A stretch of 64,000 nucleotides of DNA from Osedax frankpressi (Eukaryota; Annelida; Polychaeta; Sabellida; Siboglinidae): positions 4,621,275-4,685,274 of the forward strand of contig OZ038314.1 of NCBI GenBank assembly GCA_964035775.1, read 5' to 3'. The notes below the pieces were generated by a model. The model saw only the letters and a list, made by a program, of their open reading frames with translations, was not told where the DNA came from and made no database searches. Of this stretch, positions 54,481 to 64,000 are shown piece by piece (the first letter of the stretch is position 1; the number at the start of each line of letters is the position of its first letter). The position numbers and the translations under genes were made by a program.

Positions 54481-57400
54481 TTTAAGTTCTAGTCATTTAA
54501 GTTATAGTTATTTAATATATACTTATTTAATTTATAGTTATTTAAGTTATAGTTATTTAAGTTATAGTTATTTAAGTTATAGTTATCTAAATTATAGTTA
54601 ATTAAGTTATAGTTATTTAAGATAGAGTTATTTAATTTATATTATTTAAGTTATAGCTATTTAATTTATAGTTATTTAAGTTATAGTTATTTAAGTTATA
54701 GTTATTTAAGTTATATTTTTTAAGTTAAAGTCATTTAAGTTATAGTTATTTAAGTTATAGTTATTTAATTTATAGTTATTTAAGTTATAGTTATTTAAAT
54801 TATAGTTATTTAAGTTATAGTTATTTAATATATAGTTATTTAATTTATAGTTATTTAATTTATAGTTATTTAAGTTATATATATTTAAGTTATAGCTATT
54901 TAAGTTATAGTTATTTAAGTTATAGTTATTTAAGTTATAATTATTTAATTTATAGTTATTTAAGTTATAGTTAATTAAGTTATAGTTATTTAAGTTATAG
55001 TTATTAAATTATAGTTATTTAAGTTATAGTTATTTAATTTATAGTTATTATATTATTATTATTTAAATTTGAGTTATTTAACTTATAGTTATTTAAGATA
55101 GAGTTATTTAAGTTTTAGTTATATAATTTATTGTTATTTAAGTTATTCTTATTTAAGTTATAGTTATTTAAGTTATAGTTATTTAAGTTATAGTTATTAA
55201 ATTATAGTTATTTAAGTTATAGTTATTTAAGTTATATTTTTTTAAGTTATAGTGATTACAGTTATAGCTATTTAAGCTATAGTTATCTAAGTTATAGTTA
55301 TTTAAGTTATAGTTATTTAAGTTATAATTATTTAAATTATAGTTATTTAAGTTATAGTTAATTAAGTTATCGTTATTTAAGTTATAGTTATTAAATTATA
55401 GTTATTTAAGTTATAGTTATTTAAGTTATAGTTATTTAATTTATAGTTATCTAAATTATAGTTAATTAAGTTATAGTTATTTAAGATAGAGTTATTTAAT
55501 TTATATTATTTAAGTTATAGCTATTTAATTTATAGTTATTTAAGTTATAGTTATTTAAGTTATAGTTATTTAAGTTATATTTTTTAAGTTAAAGTCATTT
55601 AAGTTATAGTTATTTAAGTTATAGTTATTTAATTTATAGTTATTTAAGTTATAGTTATTTAAATTATAGTTATTTAAGTTATAGTTATTTAATATATAGT
55701 TATTTAATTTATAGTTATTTAATTTATAGTTATTTAAGTTATATATATTTAAGTTATAGCTATTTAAGTTATAGTTATTTAAGTTATAGTTATTTAAGTT
55801 ATAATTATTTAATTTATAGTTATTTAAGTTATAGTTAATTAAGTTATAGTTATTTAAGTTATAGTTATTAAATTATAGTTATTTAAGTTATAGTTATTTA
55901 ATTTATAGTTATTATATTATTATTATTTAAATTTGAGTTATTTAACTTATAGTTATTTAAGATAGAGTTATTTAAGTTTTAGTTATATAATTTATTGTTA
56001 TTTAAGTTATTCTTATTTAAGTTATAGTTATTTAAGTTATAGTTATTTAAGTTATAGTTATTAAATTATAGTTATTTAAGTTATAGTTATTTAAGTTATA
56101 TTTTTTTAAGTTATAGTGATTACAGTTATAGCTATTTAAGCTATAGTTATTTAAGTTATAGTTATTAAATTATAGTTATTTAAGTTATAGTTATTTAAGT
56201 TATATTTTTTTAAGTTATAGTGATTACAGTTATAGCTATTTAAGCTATAGTTATCTAAGTTATAGTTATTTAAGTTATAGTTATTTAAGTTATAATTATT
56301 TAAATTATAGTTATTTAAGTTATAGTTAATTAAGTTATCGTTATTTAAGTTATAGTTATTAAATTATAGTTATTTAAGTTATAGTTATTTAAGTTATAGT
56401 TATTTAATTTATAGTTATTTAAGTTATAGTTAATTAAGTTATCGTTAGTTAAGTTATAGTTATTTAAGTTATAGTTATTTAAGTTCTAGTCATTTAAGTT
56501 ATAGTTATTTAATATATACTTATTTAATTTATAGTTATTTAAGTTATAGTTATTTAAGTTATAGTTATTTAAGTTATAGTTATTTAAGTTATTGTTATTT
56601 AATTTATAGTTATTTAAGTTATAGTTATTTAAGTTATAGTTATTTAAGTTATAGTTATTTAAGTTATAATTATTTAAATTATAGTTATTTAAGTTAGTTA
56701 AGTTATAGTTAATTAAGTTATCGTTATTTAAGTTATAGTTATTTAAGTTATAGTTATTTAAGTTATAGTTATTTAAGATATAGTTATTCAATTATAGTTA
56801 TTTAAGTTATAGTTATTTAATTTATGGTTATTATATTATAATTATTTAAATTATAGTTATTTAAGTTATAGTTATTTAAGTTATAATTATTTAAATTATA
56901 GTTATTTAAGTTATAGTTAATTAAGTTATCGTTATTTAAGTTATAGTTATTTAAGTTATAGTTATTTAAGTCATAGTCATTTAAGTTATAGTTATTTAAG
57001 TTTTAGTTAAATAAGTTATAGTTATTAAAGTTATAGTTATTTAATTTCAAATTATTTAATTTCAAATTATTTAATTTCTAATTATTATATTATAGTTATT
57101 TAATTTATGGTTATTATATTATATTTATTTAAATTATAGTTATTTAAGTTATAGTTATTTGAGATATAGTTATTTAATTTATAGTTATTTAAGTTATAGT
57201 TATTTAAGTTATATTTATTTAAGTTATAGCTTTTTAAGTTATAGTTATTTAAGTTATAGTTATTTAAGTTATGATTATTTAATTTATAGTTATTTAAGTT
57301 ATAGTTATTTAATTAATATTAATTTAAGTTATAGTAATTTAAGTTTAGTTATTTAATTTATAGTTATTTAAGTTATAGTTAATTAAGTTATCGTTAGTTA

Positions 57401-60400
57401 AGTTATAGTTATTTAAGTTATAGTTATTAAATTATAGTTATTTAAGTTATAGTTATTTAATTTATAGTTTTTTCATTTATGGTTATTATATTATAGTTAT
57501 ATAAATTATAGTTATTTAAGTTATAGTTATTTGAGATATAGTTATTTAATTTATATTTATTTAAGTTATAGTTATTTAAGTTATAGTTATTTAAGTTATA
57601 GTTATTTAATTTATAGTTATTTAAGTTATAGTTAATTAAGTTATCGTTAGTTAAGTTATAGTTATTTAAGTTATTGTTATTTAAGTTATTGTTATTTAAG
57701 TTATAGTTATCTAAGTTGTAGTTATTTAAGTTATAGTTATTTAAGTTATAGTTATTTAAGTTATAGTTATTTAAGTTATGATTATTTAATTTATAGTTAT
57801 TTAAGTTATAGTTAATTAAGTTATAGTTATTTAAGTTATAGTTATTAAATTATAGTTATTTAAGTTATAGTTATTTAATTAATAGTTATTATATTATTAT
57901 TATTTAAATTATAGTTATTTAACTTATAGTTATTTAAGATAGAGTTATTTAAATTTTAGTTATATAATGTATTGTTATTTAAGTTATTCTTATTTAAGTT
58001 ATAGTTATTTAAGTTATAGTTATTTAAGTTATAGTTATTTAAGTTATAGTTATTTAAATTATAGTTATTTAAGTTATAGTTATTTAATTAATAGTTATTT
58101 AAGTTATAGTTATTTAAGTTATAGTTATTTAAGTTATAGTTATTTAAGTTATAGTTATTTAAGTTATAGTTATTTAAGTTATAGTTATTTAATTTATAGT
58201 TATTTAATTTATAGTTATTTAAGTTATAGTTATTTAAGTTATAGTTATTTAAGTTATAGTTATTTAAGTTATAGTTATTTAATTAATAGTAATTTAAGTT
58301 ATAGTAATTTAAGTTTAGTTATTTAATTTATAGTTATTTAAGTTATAGTTAATTAAGTTATCGTTAGTTAAGTTATAGTTATTTAAGTTATAGTTATTAA
58401 ATTATAGTTATTTAAGTTATAGTTATTTAAGTTATAGTTATTTAATTTATAGTTATTTAAGTTATAGTTAATTAAGTTATCGTTAGTTAAGTTATAGTTA
58501 TTTAAGTTATAGTTATTTAAGTTCTAGTCATTTAAGTTATAGTTATTTAATATATACTTATTTAATTTATAGTTATTTAAGTTATAGTTATTTAAGTTAT
58601 AGTTATTTAAGTTATAGTTATCTAAATTATAGTTAATTAAGTTATAGTTATTTAAGATATAGTTATTTAATTTATATTATTTAAGTTATAGCTATTTAAT
58701 TTATAGTTATTTAAGTTATAGTTATTTAAGTTATATTTTTTAAGTTAAAGTCATTTAAGTTATAGTTATTTAAGTTATAGTTATTTAATTTATAGTTATT
58801 TAAGTTATAGTTATTTAAATTATAGTTATTTAAGTTATAGTTATTTAATATATAGTTATTTAATTTATAGTTATTTAATTTATAGTTATTTAAGTTATAT
58901 ATATTTAAGTTATAGCTATTTAAGTTATAGTTATTTAAGTTATAGTTATTTAAGTTATAATTATTTAATTTATAGTTATTTAAGTTATAGTTAATTAAGT
59001 TATAGTTATTTAAGTTATAGTTATTAAATTATAGTTATTTAAGTTATAGTTATTTAATTTATAGTTATTATATTATTATTATTTAAATTATAGTTATTTA
59101 ACTTATAGTTATTTAAGATAGAGTTATTTAAGTTTTAGTTATATAATTTATTGTTATTTAAGTTATTCTTATTTAAGTTATAGTTATTTAAGTTATAGTT
59201 ATTTAAGTTATAGTTATTAAATTATAGTTATTTAAGTTATAGTTATTTAAGTTATATTTTTTTAAGTTATAGTGATTACAGTTATAGCTATTTAAGCTAT
59301 AGTTATCTAAGTTATAGTTATTTAAGTTATAGTTATTTAAGTTATAATTATTTAAATTATAGTTATTTAAGTTATAGTTAATTAAGTTATCGTTATTTAA
59401 GTTATAGTTATTAAATTATAGTTATTTAAGTTATAGTTATTTAAGTTATAGTTATTTAATTTATAGTTATTTAAGTTATAGTTAATTAAGTTATCGTTAG
59501 TTAAGTTATAGTTATTTAAGTTATAGTTATTTAAGTTCTAGTCATTTAAGTTATAGTTATTTAATATATACTTATTTAATTTATAGTTATTTAAGTTATA
59601 GTTATTTAAGTTATAGTTATTTAAGTTATAGTTATTTAAGTTATTGTTATTTAATTTATAGTTATTTAAGTTATAGTTATTTAAGTTATAGTTATTTAAG
59701 TTATAGTTATTTAAGTTATAATTATTTAAATTATAGTTATTTAAGTTAGTTAAGTTATAGTTAATTAAGTTATCGTTATTTAAGTTATATTTATTTAAGT
59801 TATAGTTATTTAAGTTATAGTTATTTAAGATATAGTTATTCAATTATAGTTATTTAAGTTATAGTTATTTAATTTATGGTTATTATATTATAATTATTTA
59901 AATTATAGTTATTTAAGTTATAGTTATTTAAGTTATAATTATTTAAATTATAGTTATTTAAGTTATAGTTAATTAAGTTATCGTTATTTAAGTTATAGTT
60001 ATTTAAGTTATAGTTATTTAAGTCATAGTCATTTAAGTTATAGTTATTTAAGTTTTAGTTAAATAAGTTATAGTTATTAAAGTTATAGTTATTTAATTTC
60101 AAATTATTTAATTTCTAATTATTATATTATAGTTATTTAATTTATGGTTATTATATTATATTTATTTAAATTATAGTTATTTAAGTTATAGTTATTTGAG
60201 ATATAGTTATTTAATTTATAGTTATTTAAGTTATAGTTATTTAAGTTATATTTATTTAAGTTATAGCTTTTTAAGTTATAGTTATTTAAGTTATAGTTAT
60301 TTAAGTTATGATTATTTAATTTATAGTTATTTAAGTTATAGTTATTTAAGTTATAGTTATTTAAATTTTAGTTATATAAGTTATAGTTATTGAATTTATA
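53500..60400 (-). repeat. Segmental duplication with offset of about 3.0-4.0 kb
   Basis: Blocks with GTTCTAGTCATTTAAG at 54486, 56483, 58521 and 59535, and M1 cores at 53642 and 57467, show that most of 53.5-57.3 kb recurs at 57.3-60.4 kb. The segment near 56.48-57.3 kb recurs with an offset of 3,037-3,052 bp (56483 to 59535). The offset is larger (3.8-4.0 kb) further left because the left copy contains the 864-bp duplication. The limits are approximate. Confidence 0.78.
54480..56230 (-). repeat. 864-bp tandem duplication
   Basis: M4 cores at 55254 and 56118 and the private variant AAATTTGAGTTATTTAAC near 55,066 and 55,930 are both offset by 864 bp. A second, much smaller duplication of 104 bp repeats the M4 segment at 56118 and 56222. 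The AAATTTGAG variant is restricted to these two copies, so the duplication is younger than the surrounding 3-kb repeat. Confidence 0.85.
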
Positions 60401-63400
60401 GTTATTTAATTTATAGTTATTTAAGTTATAGTTATTTAAGTTATAGTTATTTAAGTTATAGTTATTTAATTTATAGTTATTTAAGTTATAGTTATTTAAA
60501 TTATAGTTATTTAAGTTATAGTTATTTGAGATATAGTTATTTAATTTATAGTTATTTAAGTTATAGTTATTTAAGTTATAGTTATTTAAGTTATGATTAT
60601 TTAATTTATAGTTATTTAAGTTATAGTTAATTAAGTTATAGTTATTTAAGTTATAGTTATTTAATTAATAGTTATTATATTATTATTATTTAAATTATAG
60701 TAATTTAACTTATAGTTATTTAAGATATAGTTATTTAAGTTTTAGTTATATAATTTATTGTTATTTAAGTTATTCTTATTTAAGTTATAGTTATTTAAGT
60801 TATAGTTATTTAAGTTATAGTTATTAAATTATAGTTATTTAAGTTATAGTTATTTAATTTATAGTTATTTAAGTTATAGTTAATTAAGTTATCGTTATTT
60901 AAGTTATAGTTATTTAAGTTATAGTTATTTAAGTTATAGTTATTTAAGTTATAGTTATTTAAGTTATAGTTATTTAAGTTATAATTATTTAATTTATAGT
61001 TATTTAAGTTATAGTTAATTAAGTTATCGTTATTTAAGTTATAGTTATTTAAGTTATAGTTATTTAAGTTATAATTATTTAATTTATAGTTATTTAAGTT
61101 ATAGTTATTAAATTATAGTTATTTAAGTTATAGTTATTTAATTTAAAGTTATTTAATTTATGGTTATTATATTATAGTCTTTTAAATTATAGTTATTTAA
61201 GATATAGTTATTTAAGATATAGTTATTTAATTTATATTATTTAAGTTATAGTTATTTAATTTATAGTTATTTAAGTTATAATTATTTAAGTTATAGTTAT
61301 TTAAGTTATAGTTATTTAAGTTATAGTTATTTAATTTATAGTTTTTTAATTTATGGTTATTATATTATAGTTATTTAAATTATAGTTATTTAACGTATAG
61401 TAATTTAAGTTTAGTTATTTAATTTATAGTTATTTAAGTTATAGTTAATTAAGTTATCGTTAGTTAAGTTATAGTTATTTAAGTTATAGTTATTAAATTA
61501 TAGTTATTTAAGTTATAGTTATTTAATTTATAGTTTTTTCATTTATGGTTATTATATTATAGTTATATAAATTATAGTTATTTAAGTTATAGTTATTTGA
61601 GATATAGTTATTTAATTTATATTTATTTAAGTTATAGTTATTTAAGTTATAGTTATTTAAGTTATAGTTATTTAAGTTATAGTTATTTAAGTTATAGTTA
61701 TTTAATTAATAGTTATTTAAGTTATAGTTATTTAAGTTATAGTTATTTAAGTTATAGTTATTTAATTTAGAGTTATTTAAGTTATAGTTATTTAAGTTAT
61801 AGTTATTTAAGTTATAGTTATTTAAGTTATAGTTATTTAAGTTATAGTTATTTAAGTTATAGTTATTTAATTAATAGTTATTTAAGTTATAGTTATTTAA
61901 GTTATAGTTATTTAAGTTATAGTTATTTAAGTTATAGTTATTTAAGTTATAGTTATTTAATTTATAGTTATTTAATTTATAGTTATTTAAGTTATAGTTA
62001 TTTAAGTTATAGTTATTTAATTAATAGTAATTTAAGTTATAGTAATTTAAGTTTAGTTATTTAATTTATAGTTATTTAAGTTATAGTTAATTAAGTTATC
62101 GTTAGTTAAGTTATAGTTATTTAAGTTATAGTTATTAAATTATAGTTATTTAAGTTATAGTTATTTAATTTATAGTTTTTTCATTTATGGTTATTATATT
62201 ATAGTTATTTAAATTATAGTTATTTAAGTTATAGTTATTTGAGATATAGTTATTCAATTATAGTTATTTAAGTTATAGTTATTTAATTTATGGTTATTAT
62301 ATTATAATTATTTAAATTATAGTTATTTAAGTTATAGTTATTTAAGTTATAATTATTTAAATTATAGTTATTTAAGTTATAGTTAATTAAGTTATCGTTA
62401 TTTAAGTTATAGTTATTTAAGTTATAGTTATTTAAGTCATAGTCATTTAAGTTATAGTTATTTAAGTTTTAGTTAAATAAGTTATAGTTATTAAAGTTAT
62501 AGTTATTTAATTTCAAGTTATTTAATTTCTAATTATTATATTATAGTTATTTAATTTATGGTTATTATATTATATTTATTTAAATTATAGTTATTTAAGT
62601 TATAGTTATTTGAGATATAGTTATTTAATTTATAGTTATTTAAGTTATAGTTATTTAAGTTATATTTATTTAAGTTATAGCTTTTTAAGTTATAGTTATT
62701 TAAGTTATAGTTATTTAAGTTATGATTATTTAATTTATAGTTATTTAAGTTATAGTTATTTAAGTTATAGTTAATTAAGTTATCGTTATTTAAGTTATAG
62801 TTATTTAAGTTATAGTTATTTAAGTTATAGTTATTTAAATTTTAGTTATATAAGTTATAGTTATTGAATTTATAGTTATTTAATTTATAGTTATTTAAGT
62901 TATAGTTATTTAAGTTATAGTTATTTAAGTTATAGTTATTTAATTTATAGTTATTTAAGTTATAGTTATTTAAATTATAGTTATTTAAGTTATAGTTATT
63001 TGAGATATAGTTATTTAATTTATAGTTATTTAAGTTATAGTTATTTAAGTTATAGTTATTTAAGTTATGATTATTTAATTTATAGTTATTTAAGTTATAG
63101 TTAATTAAGTTATAGTTATTTAAGTTATAGTTATTTAATTAATAGTTATTATATTATTATTATTTAAATTATAGTAATTTAACTTATAGTTATTTAAGAT
63201 ATAGTTATTTAAGTTTTAGTTATATAATTTATTGTTATTTAAGTTATTCTTATTTAAGTTATAGTTATTTAAGTTATAGTTATTTAAGTTATAGTTATTA
63301 AATTATAGTTATTTAAGTTATAGTTATTTAATTTATAGTTATTTAAGTTATAGTTAATTAAGTTATCGTTATTTAAGTTATAGTTATTTAAGTTATAGTT

Positions 63401-63950
63401 ATTAAAGTTATAGTTATTTAAGTTATAGTTATTTAAGTTATAGTTATTTAAGTTATAATTATTTAATTTATAGTTATTTAAGTTATAGTTAATTAAGTTA
63501 TCGTTATTTAAGTTATAGTTATTTAAGTTATAGTTATTTAAGTTATAATTATTTAATTTATAGTTATTTAAGTTATAGTTATTAAATTATAGTTATTTAA
63601 GTTATAGTTATTTAATTTAAAGTTATTTAATTTATGGTTATTATATTATAGTCTTTTAAATTATAGTTATTTAAGATATAGTTATTTAAGATATAGTTAT
63701 TTAATTTATATTATTTAAGTTATAGTTATTTAATTTATAGTTATTTAAGTTATAATTATTTAAGTTATAGTTATTTAAGTTATAGTTATTTAATTTATAT
63801 TTATTTAAGTTATATTTATTTAAGTTATAGTTATTTAAGTTATAGTTATTTAAGTTATAGTTATTTAATTTATAGTTTTTTAATTTATGGTTATTATATT
63901 ATAGTTATTTAAATTATAGTTATTTAACGTATAGTTATTTAAGATAGAGT
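60030..63950 (-). repeat. 2,474-bp tandem duplication at the right end
   Basis: TTATTGAATTT at 60388 and 62862 and GTCTTTT at 61177 and 63651 are both offset by 2,474 bp. The M1-type cores at 61341 and 63875 are offset by 2,534 bp, that is, 60 bp or four units more. Between the copies lies a segment with M1 cores at 61533 and 62175 that resembles the 2-kb repeat family. The second copy continues to the window edge. Confidence 0.87.
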
Positions 63951-64000
63951 TATTTAAGTTTTAGTTATATAATTTATTGTTATTTAAGTTATTCTTATTT

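Larger units (their letters stand above)
38492..64000 (-). repeat. 15-bp satellite, G-arm (unit GTTATAGTTATTTAA)
   Basis: The same 15-bp unit reversed: G but almost no C on this strand. Overall it is more heterogeneous than the C-arm. Variants such as GTTAATTAAGTTATCG, TTGAGATATAG, TTATGATTATTTAA and TCATAGTCATTTAA are frequent, and runs of the ATTTATAG variant never exceed a few units. Shared M1 cores and one M2 copy show common descent with the C-arm; M4 and the TTATATAATGTATTG block are found only here. The array runs off the right end of the window. Confidence 0.96.

Noticed and set aside
1-64000. Relation to short AT-rich Drosophila satellites such as AATAACATAG, or other taxon assignment
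   Set aside because: The resemblance covers only part of the unit and the period differs (10 against 15 bp). With this composition such similarity is expected by chance, so no taxon is proposed.
1-64000. Embedded transposon, retroelement, rRNA or tRNA gene
   Set aside because: I saw no stretch longer than about 20 bases that departs from the satellite family, no terminal repeats other than satellite junctions, and no GC-rich segment that could hold an RNA gene.

Overview
This window is a single block of very AT-rich tandem satellite DNA. I find no protein gene, RNA gene, transposon or CRISPR array in it. Nearly every base belongs to copies or variants of one 15-bp unit, TTAAATAACTATAAC, or its reverse complement GTTATAGTTATTTAA. 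That unit has 2 G+C in 15 bases. More than 60 kb of gene-free satellite points to a eukaryotic nuclear chromosome, in heterochromatin such as a centromere, pericentromere or subtelomere. I cannot name the taxon or the chromosomal site from the sequence.

Layout. Positions 1 to about 37,682 carry the unit in one orientation, with C but almost no G on the + strand (the C-arm). Between about 37,670 and 38,505 the orientation flips three times, and each flip sits in a short perfect inverted repeat (centres near 37,686, 37,806 and 38,486). From about 38,492 to the end the unit runs the other way, with G but almost no C (the G-arm). The 36.8-38.8 kb zone around the flips is the most degenerate part of the window and holds CCC/GGG-bearing units seen nowhere else.

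Higher-order structure. Rare variant units are combined into recognisable marker blocks. I call them M1 (172 bp, contains AAATGAAAAAAC), M2 (about 131 bp, contains AAATATCACTTAAATAGC), M4 (contains GATTACAG, G-arm only), M7 (contains TTATATAACTAAAATTT) and K arrays (runs of the AACTATAAATTAAAT variant, up to 40 units). These blocks recur in larger tandem repeats. In the C-arm these are: a family anchored on M2 with 0.5-1.2 kb spacing (8.1-14.6 kb); a 1,436-bp repeat (15.0-18.7 kb); a 1,836-bp duplication (about 19.7-23.3 kb); and a 3.13-3.45 kb repeat (24.6-31.2 kb). In the G-arm there is a roughly 2-kb repeat (46.1-54.4 kb), an 864-bp duplication (54.4-56.2 kb), a roughly 3-kb duplication (53.5-60.4 kb) and a 2,474-bp duplication (60.0-63.9 kb). 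Several copies differ by exact multiples of 15 bp, as expected from unequal exchange or slippage.

Both arms share M1, and one inverted M2 copy lies just inside the G-arm. They therefore descend from one array that was inverted and then diversified separately. Long pentapeptide-repeat reading frames (YSYLS or NNYNL) occur on both strands, but they follow automatically from a 15-bp period and are not supported as genes.
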